A stretch of 64,000 nt of DNA from Kluyveromyces lactis (taxonomy: Eukaryota > Ascomycota > Saccharomycetes > Saccharomycetales > Saccharomycetaceae): positions 124,001 to 188,000 of the forward strand of contig NC_006040.1 in assembly GCF_000002515.2 (NCBI RefSeq), written 5' to 3'. The translations under genes were made by a program, and so were the position numbers. Positions 42,415-51,906 of the stretch are shown here, piece after piece. The notes under the pieces are model-generated. The model did no database searches. It was not told where the DNA came from and was given only the letters and a program-made list of their open reading frames with translations. Within the stretch, counting starts at the first letter, position 1. The number at the start of each line of letters is the position of its first letter.

Positions 42415-43653
42415 ATGGACTCACAACTGGCCCGTGATGCCATAGATCTGTTAGCAACGCTAGATCAAGAACAAAGGAATGATCTTTCAGTACATTTATA
42501 CTCTGCGCATCTATTGAAACACTTATTGTATAGAGCGAATAAGGATGAGAAGAACATATTACGTACCGAGACGTTTGTGAAGACCGTCTTGAAAGAAGAT
42601 TGGACCGCGTGGCCGAGCAGAAATTCAATAATCGACCCCAATACATCCGATATATATGAAGATCAAGCAGGGTGTCTCGCCTCTGAAAATATAGGCGGTA
42701 TTCATAGGAAAGGGGTACAACCGGGTCAATTGGACCAGTCATCGTTGAACCATGCGACAGAGATGTTATATGGAGAACTCAATGCGTTCTGGCAGCAGAA
42801 ACTCAAAGAGAGTTCGGTAATGGGCCAACAAACTGAAAATAAGACCGCCGATGAGGGTCAGATTGAGGATCCAAATACAATTGTCGATGAAAATGACAGT
42901 GAGATACTTGGCGTAAATGATACGGCGCTGGACGTCAACGAAATGGATTTACCAGATGATATATTTCAAAACCTACTGTTCAAGGTGGATAGGTTTATTG
43001 GATCTTTGCATTTGGATGCAGCTGAGACCAACACTGTCACGTTATCGACAATTCCTAGTGAGCCTGAGATCAAATTAAAGAGTACCACCATAGGCAATAC
43101 TGAAGCAGTGACGACCAGAAGTAAAGAAAAGTACGATTACAAGGACATAATTGTGCACGGCTGTGAGACTGGGGAAGATATGTCTCGACAATATTTGCGG
43201 GCCATTGATTTATTTCAAGATCTGCCGAAGACTATGGACAAATCGCAGTTTGTACTCCCGGATGCATACTTGGACAGGTTCTCTCAGGTGAACCTGGGCA
43301 ACTCGGACTCGGAACAATCAGATGATGATCCACAAGATCATACAAAGCTCGAAGAGAACATTAAGAAGAAAGAAAACAGTGGTAAGAAAGACGTGAAATC
43401 GTTCGTTGATATGAAACGAATTATCAAGGATCGTAATAATGATCCTGTAGTGAGAAGAGAGACAAGGCTCCTACTTAGGAAGGATGAGTTTGCGAGGGAC
43501 AAGAAAATGTTCTTCACGGTCTTGAATCACCAAAACTCGAGTGAGCAATCCAACAAACCTCGAAGAAGAATCAAGAAGAGAGATAAGAACAACAATAAAA
43601 ATATAGTTTCACTAAATATTGACTCGGATTATGGACCTGGAGACTTGGATTGA
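42415..43653 (+). CDS. RRN9: Rrn9, RNA polymerase I upstream activation factor subunit
   Basis: Component of UAF at the rDNA promoter. Seen: an Rrn9-type N-terminal block DLSVHLYSAHLLKHLLYRAN, followed by LKEDWTAWPSRNSIIDP and LNHATEMLYGELNAFWQQKL, then acidic linkers and a basic C-terminus. ATG at 42415 (MDSQLARD) gives 412 aa, longer than ScRrn9 (365 aa, YMR270C); the frame upstream starts with TTG. TMA23 (YMR269W) is close by, as in Saccharomyces. Its last 25 nt overlap the MDM1 coding end on the other strand. Confidence 0.87.
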   Translation: MDSQLARDAIDLLATLDQEQRNDLSVHLYSAHLLKHLLYRANKDEKNILRTETFVKTVLKEDWTAWPSRNSIIDPNTSDIYEDQAGCLASENIGGIHRKGVQPGQLDQSSLNHATEMLYGELNAFWQQKLKESSVMGQQTENKTADEGQIEDPNTIVDENDSEILGVNDTALDVNEMDLPDDIFQNLLFKVDRFIGSLHLDAAETNTVTLSTIPSEPEIKLKSTTIGNTEAVTTRSKEKYDYKDIIVHGCETGEDMSRQYLRAIDLFQDLPKTMDKSQFVLPDAYLDRFSQVNLGNSDSEQSDDDPQDHTKLEENIKKKENSGKKDVKSFVDMKRIIKDRNNDPVVRRETRLLLRKDEFARDKKMFFTVLNHQNSSEQSNKPRRRIKKRDKNNNKNIVSLNIDSDYGPGDLD

Positions 43654-46600
43654 ATTCGTTTAATCTCATCAAACATGACATCCATAATCTCGAGCATCAA
43701 ACTAACATTTAAATACTCGTTCTGTAGCATTGAATGTAATCTATATCCTGCATTGCTCGCATACATTGTGCCGACCACTTTCCCGCAAGTCTCTACCATA
43801 AACCTTTCAAGCATCGCCTGCGATTCTGTACTGGTTCGGATAATTTCACCTTCGGTCCTGGCTGATGGCTGTGGAATGCTGCTGCTCTTGAAGAATATAT
43901 CATCTACCCAAAGTATGGAATTAAGTTTAGAGATAAGGAGTGTTACTTTCTCTGGTGATCTGATTCGTTGTATAACATCTTTGATATATTTCTCAATAGT
44001 GCTACCCAATAATCTTTGTAATACAACTATGATAGCCCTTCCTCTTAGCCAACCGGTATTGGACTGGTTTAGAGCAAAAAAAGAAATGAACAACTCACAT
44101 ATGGGTTTCACTAAGGTTCCTGTATTGTTGCTACCATTTGCTCCCGAATGGAAATTTCTCTCGTCCTCAAAGAAATCTAATTCATCTGAGAAACTTTTGG
44201 GATCATCAAATCTCCCTGCTGATACATTTGTAACTTCTCCAACGGTGTTGTCCGTCTTTAAAAGAACCATTGATCTTCTCTTATCCTCAACATCTTCTTC
44301 CAAATTCTCTTTAACCTTAAAAGTGTTGGAAACATCCGTCAAATATTTTCTAAAGTATTCATCTTGACAAACCTCACGTATTTTTAACAATTCCTGCATG
44401 TAGTATTCGAGTCTTTTTCTTCTTTCTTCATACAATAATGTTTTCGATACATGATACTTTAATGACATTTTTACTCTCTCCGGGAAGCCATTAGAATTTT
44501 GCAAATAGCTTACCACCCCCGGATACTTCTTCTTCAAGTAGGAGTTCAACCTGTAGAATTCGCTGAATCTTCGAGGTATATCCCACGTAACTAACTGGTT
44601 GTTGAAGATATGCTGTACATTTATCAAATAGTAAACAGTTTCTTTACCATCTTCAAGAGACACATCAGTCAAATAAGATTTAATACAAAGTTTTGCCCTG
44701 CCATATAAAATATTAGCGTTCTCATGAACCATATGCTGTTGTTTAAGCAATTCTTTGTATTCCAGTTCTCTTCTAAGTGTTCTTTCCGATTTCTTCAACA
44801 ATATCAGTCTCGTTTGATTATTAGTTAGCTCCGCCTTCAATATCAAATGATGTAGAAGCTCCAGCTGCTTTTTAAGTGTATCAATTGATAAAACCAAATT
44901 ACCTATTTCCTCCTTCAAATTTAAAGAATTCAAGATAGACGTATCATTATAACTGCCATTTTCCTGCTTGCTTGATCCGTTCAAGCTTTCTAGACTACTG
45001 TTTGCAATCGAATAAGGGTAAAACGATACCGAGTTCAATTCAGAGGTTTCTTCGTCCTCTTGTACGGAGGTATCTCCAAATAGTTCATCATCGAACAAAG
45101 ATTTCTCTCGCGCACCGAAAATATTAGAGTACGATTTCTTAGGAGTTTTCAAACTTGAAATAGCATCGGTGGTGCTCACATCGTTATTGTTTAAAATGTC
45201 ATCTAACGCTTTGCCTAAATTACCATGTGTGATTACCCTCACGGTGTCCGTTGGAAAATCATTGTTCAAAGTATTTGACGCTTGAGTGGCTATATTATGA
45301 GCCTTTATAAAATCGCTATCAGCCAACATCTGATAAAAATTATCAGAGTCTTTGAATATAGGGTACCATTTTTCGGCTAATATTTTAAGAGCCGATTTCT
45401 GTAACAACAACATGCATCTACGAGCCTCTACTGATTTGTCAAACTGTGACTCTGTTACGGAAGGAGTATCATCCCTTTCCTTCAAAAAATCAATAATCGT
45501 TTTGACGCTATTAGAATCCAATTCCTCAATGTGTGCTCGAGAAATAGGAGAGCTGAAAAATTGTTGCTCAAGTTCTCTTAAATGTTTATTGCCATTTTTG
45601 GAAGTATCAATTTGTATCTCATCATTAGATATATCTTCTAACGGATTCCGTTTCCTTTCGATAAAGGACCACAGCTGTAAAGCAATTATTCCTGATTGAT
45701 CTGTTTGTGGTTCAAGGAATGCCGAAAAGAACTTCAAAGAGGAAACATTCGTAAGCACATCTTGAACAGTGACCGTTTCCACAAACTTCTCAAAGGATTG
45801 TAATTGCTGCTCTAGATTATCGTGTGCCTGGTTACTCTGTGGGTCATTTGGGCTTAGATATGCAAGCTTGCTGTATATTAGATTCAATGCCAATTCAATC
45901 CTCTTATTAAACAAAGCGTGCTTTTTTTGAAAAGACTTTGAGGATACTTCTCCTTCATTCGGTACGCATCGTATTTGTAGTGCATCAATCCATAACTTAA
46001 CCTTGAGGATATTTAATTGGCTGACTTCCGTGAGACAACTCAACTGCTTTAAGAAACATTCGTAATCATCATCTGTTCCATGAACATTCGTTACATCAAT
46101 AGTACCACTTTTCGCAAGACTTTCATTATCCAGACAATTTTCATCATCAGCTTCAATCGTTTTAGATAGTACAGCTCGGAGCTCGGTGACTTGGGACCTT
46201 TCCTTTAAGACTTGAGAACAAATATCGATCAATTTAGTGTTCCAGAAATCTGGAGTCGCAATCCTTGAAACGAGTGGCTGAAGAACCGAACACGCCACAA
46301 CTTCTCTTAGAATTGTCCTGACAAAAGGTGATTCTAACTCCTTGGGATCAACAAGAATCGATAGCAACTCTTTAGCTCTTTTCCGGGAATAATTTTGTAC
46401 ATCCTCAGAAAGACTTTCCTGACTCAAAGTGAGAGATAGATCCTTATGGATACGGTACTGCTTATTGAATTCCACTGCTACAGCTAAATCCACATTTTGT
46501 TCAGGTTTGTCTATAGCAACGCTACTTGTGATGCTCTCTTGAGATATATAGAAGGTAGTGTAATGTTTCGTCAATAAAGGTAGTATTCTTAAAATCATCA

Positions 46601-47015
46601 ACTCACAAAGGTCAACATCTGAGAGAGCAATCGAAAATCGTATTATGGCCTCTTTTAACACCGATTTCACAGTATTGGGAAATTTGTCTGATTCACTGAT
46701 TGATCCAAACCAGGATAAAATGAAATTGCTGATGATGTTATTGAGTAAGATATCAATTTCTTTTGATAATGCTTCGTTATTGGGGAACAAGGCTTCTTGA
46801 CCGGCAAAATTATCATCATCTGAAGTTTTGGTAATAGGTTTATCACCTGTGAACCTTAGCGTTGGTTTTGTTGGGAGCACCCGAGGTTGTTCATTTAATG
46901 CAAGATATATCCAAATGATTGACAAAAGAGACGCAACCGATAGGACAAACAAACACTCCCCCCACCCCAAGAAGAAGGGAACCACGAACAAAACATGCCA
47001 CTTGAAACTGGGCAT
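43629..47015 (-). CDS. MDM1: Mdm1, ER-vacuole tethering PX/PXA protein
   Basis: ER-anchored protein that bridges ER to vacuole (nucleus-vacuole junction) and binds PI3P and fatty acids; originally named for mitochondrial and nuclear inheritance. Seen: two N-terminal hydrophobic segments (about 5-40), a PXA domain (about 80-275), an RGS-like region (about 400-545), a PX domain (about 770-885, with TWDIPRRFSEFYRLNSYLKKKYPGV and YEERRKRLEYYMQELLKI) and a C-terminal nexin domain. 1128 aa compares with 1127 in S. cerevisiae (YML104C). It is next to SEC65 (YML105C) apart from the inserted RRN9. ATG at 47015. Confidence 0.94.
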   Translation of the reverse strand: MPSFKWHVLFVVPFFLGWGECLFVLSVASLLSIIWIYLALNEQPRVLPTKPTLRFTGDKPITKTSDDDNFAGQEALFPNNEALSKEIDILLNNIISNFILSWFGSISESDKFPNTVKSVLKEAIIRFSIALSDVDLCELMILRILPLLTKHYTTFYISQESITSSVAIDKPEQNVDLAVAVEFNKQYRIHKDLSLTLSQESLSEDVQNYSRKRAKELLSILVDPKELESPFVRTILREVVACSVLQPLVSRIATPDFWNTKLIDICSQVLKERSQVTELRAVLSKTIEADDENCLDNESLAKSGTIDVTNVHGTDDDYECFLKQLSCLTEVSQLNILKVKLWIDALQIRCVPNEGEVSSKSFQKKHALFNKRIELALNLIYSKLAYLSPNDPQSNQAHDNLEQQLQSFEKFVETVTVQDVLTNVSSLKFFSAFLEPQTDQSGIIALQLWSFIERKRNPLEDISNDEIQIDTSKNGNKHLRELEQQFFSSPISRAHIEELDSNSVKTIIDFLKERDDTPSVTESQFDKSVEARRCMLLLQKSALKILAEKWYPIFKDSDNFYQMLADSDFIKAHNIATQASNTLNNDFPTDTVRVITHGNLGKALDDILNNNDVSTTDAISSLKTPKKSYSNIFGAREKSLFDDELFGDTSVQEDEETSELNSVSFYPYSIANSSLESLNGSSKQENGSYNDTSILNSLNLKEEIGNLVLSIDTLKKQLELLHHLILKAELTNNQTRLILLKKSERTLRRELEYKELLKQQHMVHENANILYGRAKLCIKSYLTDVSLEDGKETVYYLINVQHIFNNQLVTWDIPRRFSEFYRLNSYLKKKYPGVVSYLQNSNGFPERVKMSLKYHVSKTLLYEERRKRLEYYMQELLKIREVCQDEYFRKYLTDVSNTFKVKENLEEDVEDKRRSMVLLKTDNTVGEVTNVSAGRFDDPKSFSDELDFFEDERNFHSGANGSNNTGTLVKPICELFISFFALNQSNTGWLRGRAIIVVLQRLLGSTIEKYIKDVIQRIRSPEKVTLLISKLNSILWVDDIFFKSSSIPQPSARTEGEIIRTSTESQAMLERFMVETCGKVVGTMYASNAGYRLHSMLQNEYLNVSLMLEIMDVMFDEIKRIQSKSPGP

Positions 47016-47235
47016 TTAGAAATTCAATATATGGACTGCTGCCAATGGAATGCTGTTAAGCCGCGTCTTGGGCAGTATCTTTTCGACAGTGGAATAATTT
47101 AGCTTGTTTACACTATTTGTTGAAAACCTTGAAATGAACTAAATGCGTTTAAATCGTCTATCTAACGAGAATTTTTATATACAACATGTACGTACAATGG
47201 AGGGATGATGCTGCAAGAAGAAAATAAAGAGAACA

Positions 47236-47784
47236 TCAATGTGAACTTTTACGCTTGTGTGTACCCTTCTTATCCTTCTTATCCTTCTTGTCTTTCCTAT
47301 GCTTATCCTTCTTGTCTTTCTTATGCTTACTCTTTGGCTTGTCAACCTTATGCGACTTCTTCTTCTTCTTCTTCTTCTTCTCGTCTTTGCTCTTTTTATC
47401 TTTCTTCGATGTCACTTCAGAAACAGCCAGTTTAACTATAGTAGATCCATTGTTGGACGGCAGATCTGTTTTAATGGTACCTTTCAACACTTCACCTCTA
47501 ACAAATGATCGATAAAGTGGTGAATCGCTCTTTGATATGGAAGAAGCGACGACTTCGTTTTGTTTGAACGAGATCCCATCGGACCCGCTTTTGATGTCCA
47601 AGTTTCGAAGTTGTCCGTCGAACAAACGTTCCCACCAGGCTTCACTGTCATCATGTCCTGGTGCACATCCAAGCCCTTTCTTATCTTTCTTGTGTTTCAC
47701 AAGAATCGGTTTTTTCAGTCCTCCGTTCCGTAAGGCCTCACCTTCTTGCCAGCCATACGATTTAAGGTACCCTTTACTGTCCAT
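47236..47784 (-). CDS. TMA23: Tma23, nucleolar G-patch protein
   Basis: Ribosome-biogenesis factor of the nucleolus. Seen: an N-terminal G-patch-like segment (MDSKGYLKSYGWQEGEALRNGGLKKPI, then KKDKKGLG), WWERLFDGQL, and a very lysine-rich C-terminus of KKDK/KKHK repeats for nucleolar targeting. ATG at 47784 gives 182 aa, shorter than ScTma23 (211 aa, YMR269W). The hydrophobic in-frame sequence upstream has no ATG support. A PAC box (47910-47917) lies about 126 nt upstream, fitting its role. Confidence 0.88.
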   Translation of the reverse strand: MDSKGYLKSYGWQEGEALRNGGLKKPILVKHKKDKKGLGCAPGHDDSEAWWERLFDGQLRNLDIKSGSDGISFKQNEVVASSISKSDSPLYRSFVRGEVLKGTIKTDLPSNNGSTIVKLAVSEVTSKKDKKSKDEKKKKKKKKSHKVDKPKSKHKKDKKDKHRKDKKDKKDKKGTHKRKSSH

Positions 47785-47909
47785 GGGTAATATATGGTGG
47801 AACTGAGGTATAATTATCGGGGATTCACAATGGTAGATCAGCAAACAGATCGGTAATCTTACCAATGTCAATGTCACTTTAATTGCTGTATATCATCTTC
47901 TCATCTCAT

Positions 47910-47917
47910 CTCATCGC
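47910..47917. promoter_or_regulatory. PAC box (GCGATGAG) upstream of TMA23
   Basis: CTCATCGC on the plus strand is a perfect PAC element. Adjacent CTCATC copies start at 47900 and 47905. It lies 126-133 nt upstream of the TMA23 ATG. Confidence 0.7.
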
Positions 47918-48135
47918 GAGTTGAAGAATTTCTTTTCAAAGAGAAACATTTCGATTGTGGTCACGTGAACACAGTCTTCATCATTACCCGGAGCAATAGC
48001 ATCACGTGCCACGGTTTTTCTTCTTTTCCTGTGTCATTTAAGGTTGTCACCACACTGCCAAGACTTACTCTATGGAGGATCTAAAATTACTTAACACATG
48101 GGGCTACACCGTGGCTGGCTCCATGAGTTGAGGCC

Positions 48136-48155
48136 ATGAAACGTGTACGTTTCAT
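48136..48155. repeat. 20-bp near-perfect palindrome
   Basis: ATGAAACGT (48136-48144), a GT spacer, then its exact reverse complement ACGTTTCAT (48147-48155). This is typical of a dimeric transcription-factor site. Function unknown. Confidence 0.75.
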
Positions 48156-48261
48156 GCTCCGCCTGAGACAAAACCACAAAACCCCAAGAAACCTCTAATT
48201 AATTGGTATTCAAAACACACAACTCCACAGATAGACACGGCGTGTGTGTATTCTGAGTGGG

Positions 48262-48289
48262 CTTTAAACTCTAAACTCTAAACTCTAAA
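48262..48289 (+). repeat. Four tandem 7-bp CTCTAAA-type repeats
   Basis: One CTTTAAA followed by three exact CTCTAAA units. They differ by one base from the CCCTAA core bound by Tbf1-type factors. Significance is uncertain. Confidence 0.75.
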
Positions 48290-48329
48290 CCATGTACATC
48301 AAGATCTCCGGCACGTGACCTGTGTTTAA

Positions 48330-48368
48330 ATAATCACTCAACGAGCATATGGCACCTTGAGTGATTAT
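48330..48368. repeat. 12-bp perfect inverted repeat
   Basis: ATAATCACTCAA (48330-48341) and its reverse complement TTGAGTGATTAT (48357-48368), separated by 15 nt. It lies 18 nt right of a CACGTG site. Confidence 0.8.
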
Positions 48369-48549
48369 AAATCCCCAATTTTAGCAAACAGGGCTGGCTG
48401 GATCGATGCCCGGTCCGAACAAAAACGTGTAGAAAACCGTTTTAAATCAGTAAACAACGAGAACGGGCGAAGACTTGCTAAAAATACACTGACAAACGTG
48501 CGTATGTGATGCTAACACCGTTCCTTTCGCTTCCTTTCGTTTCGCTGTT

Positions 48550-48583
48550 GCGATGAGCAAAATGGTGAAAAATTTTTTTTTTC
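48550..48583. promoter_or_regulatory. PAC + RRPE pair without a nearby known target
   Basis: GCGATGAG (48550-48557) and, after 8 nt, TGAAAAATTTTT continuing into a T run (48566-48583). This spacing is characteristic of ribosome-biogenesis promoters. The nearest starts are 530 nt (ECL1-family gene) and 766 nt (TMA23) away. Confidence 0.6.
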
Positions 48584-49116
48584 ACCTTCCCACGGTGTGG
48601 ACAATGGCGTGGCTCATTCCGACCTACTGAGAAAGAGACCTCAGAGAAAGACTCCAGAGGACTCGAGTGTCATCGACAGCGATCCTGGGCGATTCGGAAT
48701 GGGGCCTAGGGCTAGACACTAGGAAACCTGCGTCTTTACGATCTTGTGTCATGTGTCATGGTGCCACGATTTGTGTGTAATGACGGAGAAAAATTCCAAC
48801 TCTGGCGGTGTATGTGTGCTCGTGTGCCCTGAGAACATTTTAGACGTTTTGAACATTCTCGCATGTGTGTGTGGTCATTATTATTTCATTACCTAATTGC
48901 TAAAACTCAGCTCACCTTTAGTTGAGATTAAGGCACGATGTCCATAATCTTTTTATATAATACATATATATAAGCAATATATATATTGGGTATATGGTGA
49001 AAATAGTAGCTGAGGGGATTTCAAGTGTAATCACGAGATAGATAGGGAAAGAGAAAACCTTTTCACAAGCCAGTGAAGCCGAGGATACCTGTCTGCGCAA
49101 TACCTACTAGTTTACG

Positions 49117-49563
49117 ATGTCAGCATTCAACGATTATTGTACCGTTTGTGGCCAATTGATTGAACGTGGTAATTGCGATGCTCAATTGGATAATGACAGG
49201 TTATACTGTTCTTCTCAATGTCAAGAAAATGATAGAATGACCATTGAGAATTTAAAGTTAACCAATGAGTTGGTCGGTACTCCTGCTTCTCTCATCAGAT
49301 CCCCTCTTTTACAACCTTTGGATCGAAGCACCGGAAGTAGTACGTCTTCCACGATATATGATCTTCTAGATCGAGATCAAGATGATATGGATTTCGATCT
49401 GGAATTGTCACTGGATAGGAACACATTAGGACATGGGGCTTCACTTCCGATGATGACGATACCGCGTTCTGTCGTTGGGAAGGATCAAGAGTTTGTCAGT
49501 TACACGGATCATACTGCTGAGGATAACTACAAGCTTTGGTTGAACTATAATTTGACAGGATAG
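49117..49563 (+). CDS. ECL1: Ecl1-family small zinc-binding protein (lifespan/stress factor)
   Basis: Ecl1-type proteins extend chronological lifespan and respond to nutrient and zinc stress in S. pombe; S. cerevisiae has YGR146C. Seen: an N-terminus SAFNDYCTVCGQLI with C8-x2-C11, and YCSSQC with C31-x3-C35, the four-cysteine zinc site of the family. A Ser/Thr-rich disordered region follows, ending in LWLNYNL. 148 aa. The remaining sequence is too divergent to prove one-to-one orthology. The very long upstream region suggests complex regulation. ATG at 49117. Confidence 0.75.
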   Translation: MSAFNDYCTVCGQLIERGNCDAQLDNDRLYCSSQCQENDRMTIENLKLTNELVGTPASLIRSPLLQPLDRSTGSSTSSTIYDLLDRDQDDMDFDLELSLDRNTLGHGASLPMMTIPRSVVGKDQEFVSYTDHTAEDNYKLWLNYNLTG

Positions 49564-49876
49564 TTAAGAGGATTCCTGAACATCACAATAACTTTGCAAT
49601 ACTTAAACACAAACACAACACAAACACACTCACTCTCTTTATGAACAACACGCTATGATTATATGGGCTCTCTTATGCTGGCCCCTTTTCCTCCTCCAGG
49701 TGGAACTCCTGGCACAATCGCTTTCACACATTTTCTACATCGAAGATAGATAAGATACAGCAGTACTTTCTGATATTATATAGAATATGTTTATGATGTA
49801 TACCCCCGCCATGGCGACTTTAACGATCTCACATTTTGCATTTTTTAATTAACATTTTATTTATAAGACTCTTCCT
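49564..49876. other. Intergenic region between convergent ECL1-family gene and SEC9
   Basis: 313 nt with a CACAAACA-rich stretch around 49606-49632 and a 10-bp palindrome CGCCATGGCG (49807-49816). No gene seen. Confidence 0.55.
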
Positions 49877-51547
49877 TCATCTTATATTGGTTAACCTAGT
49901 CGTGTTCACATGGATCTTGATATCCAAATCATCGGTGCTCTCCTCAATCCGCTTGATCCGATCTTGTTGAGAATCTATCTCCTTACCAGTGGTAATCGCA
50001 AGTTTCTTTAACCTACCACTGATTTGTCCAATCTTATCCAAGTTCTTGTCGATTTCCATTTCCATTTCATCATCTTCTTCGTCGTTCTCGAACTGATACC
50101 TTTTAGCCTTCTCTAAGATCTGCTGGTTCTGGTACCGATCACGAACTTCAGATGGACCATGTCCACTCGACATGGCATTCTCGATACGTTTCGTACTTTG
50201 GTGTAACGTCGACGTGATATCCTCTTGGTTTTGTTTGTCCTGCATCCTTTGTAACTTTATCTTATCTTCCGCTTCGCGTGCACGTCTCTTACTATGGAAC
50301 GGATTCGATACATGGACCGCTAAAATGTTCCGGTTTAACTTCTTCAATTCACTCACTTTATCATCGGCAACTCTGTTCTGGATTTGCATTAAATTCAGGT
50401 TTCTTTCCACATTGTTCAATTTCTCCGATTGATGTCCTAACATACCGATGGTATTCATACCAGCTAATTCAGCATCCTGTGCCATCTTTAGCGTGTTTCT
50501 CGTACTGGCAACTGAACTCTGTTTTGTAAATTTGATCTGTTGCTTGATCCCATCTACTTCTTCATCTTCTTCTTGTTGTTCAGCACGCTGACTTTCTTTT
50601 TGAATATCTTCAAATGTCTGATAACCCTTTGCAGGGGTCCCAATACCCTCGTTCTCATGAATGGAATTGTTTAAATCATCATCATCACCGTTGCCATTGC
50701 GTTGAACTCCCTTAGGATTATCAATTTCTGGCCTAATTGTCTCATTGAGATCTATTTCGTCATCAGCTCCGGACCGTTCGAAATTAAATTCACGGTCGTT
50801 TGATCTGGTTGCAGATGTAGAGTGACGAGGTGAGGCATAAGATCTACTTGAAACATCAGAAGCCGCCACATTTGGAGTAAAGCCCTTATATGCATTCACG
50901 CTACCAGAATTTGAATACGAATTTGTTCCATACGGATCCTGACTGTTCATGTTAGCATAAGGGTTACTAGGTCTCTGACCGGTAGCACCATTATTATTGC
51001 TGCTAGATGCCTGCGGAGACGGACTTGCGTATGTATCACCACTATAGCTGTTACTGCCATAGCTTTTGTTGCTGTAGCTATTATTCATTGATCCATACGG
51101 GTTATTGTTCTGCTGCAGTGGCGCGTTGTAACCGGTATCATATGGAGAAGCACTTGCATTTCCATAGGGAGAGGAATCACTGTTCCCATACGGAGATGCA
51201 TTATCATTGCTATATGGATCAACGTAGTTGCCCGTGTGTCGAGCGCTGGCAGAAGCGTTTCTATTGTTAATCATGGAGACTTCATCGTAAGGAGAGTTGT
51301 TCAAATCATCCAACTGCTGTCGCTCAGAAGGCTGAGCTCCAGGATTCGCATATTGTTCATATCCTTCTGGTGCATAGACCTTACTTTTGACCTTATCGTT
51401 AGCAAACTTCCCATATGCGGCAAACTTTTCTCTTCTATTTGATGGTGTAGTCTTGGTGGAAATTCCTAACTCGTTCAAATATTCACGGTTTTCTTCGGGG
51501 GTAGCCTCTGGAGGTGGCTTGATCTTGAAGAACTTCTTAATACCCAT
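49877..51547 (-). CDS. SEC9: Sec9, SNAP-25-type t-SNARE
   Basis: Qbc-SNARE that pairs with Sso1/2 and Snc1/2 to fuse exocytic vesicles with the plasma membrane. Seen: a conserved N-terminus ([56 protein letters not shown]), a long Asn/Ser/Tyr/Gly-rich linker with SPYGN-type repeats, a Qb SNARE helix (about 330-405) and a Qc helix (about 490-555). No transmembrane segment. 556 aa compares with 651 in S. cerevisiae (YGR009C). The N-terminal match to Sec9 is stronger than to its sporulation paralogue Spo20. Confidence 0.94.
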
Positions 51548-51906
51548 GGTTTCACTACGGTAACAGCAACCTTTTAACCTTATTTGATCGATGTTCCCCT
51601 TTTACCTTGTCTTTACCTATCTAAAAATTGATGTTAAAGGAACTACAACTTTTCGATTCTTTTGTTTCATTTAAATTTAAAGGTTTCTTTTGGGTCCAGT
51701 AGTACTTAGTGAACCACGATGCACAAAATACAAAAGAAAGAAGGAAATAAACAGTATGGGGTTGATGCAAATGCCAAAGAGCAATCAAAATAAAAATTGT
51801 ACTATACAGATCCAGAGATATACACCAATATTACATTAAAAAATGGGGCGATAATGGGGGCCAAAACGATATAAATGACAGAAGAGAGCGATTGTATCAA
51901 TTCCTT
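51548..51906. other. SEC9 promoter / TIF6 3' flank
   Basis: 359 AT-rich nt between leftward genes. Nothing distinctive seen. Confidence 0.55.

Larger units (their letters stand above)
47785..49116. other. 1.3-kb gene-free region upstream of the ECL1-family gene
   Basis: The longest stretch in the window without a coding frame. It holds: the TMA23 PAC box (47910-47917); CACGTG sites at 47962, 48003 and 48312; a palindrome at 48136-48155; four 7-bp CTCTAAA-type repeats (48262-48289); a 12-bp inverted repeat (48330-48341 with 48357-48368); a PAC plus RRPE pair (48550-48583); and an AGGGG stress-type element near 49012. I found no tRNA, snRNA, SRP, RNase P or clear snoRNA signature. Confidence 0.7.

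Noticed and set aside
47236-47420. Long open frames antisense to the TMA23 lysine-rich tail
   Set aside because: They are shadows of AAG/AAA repeats and give only Ser/Phe/Leu-rich low-complexity peptides.
48600-48850. Possible box C/D snoRNA after the PAC/RRPE pair
   Set aside because: ATGACG- and CTGA-like matches occur, but the box C match is poor and there is no terminal stem, so I do not list an RNA gene.
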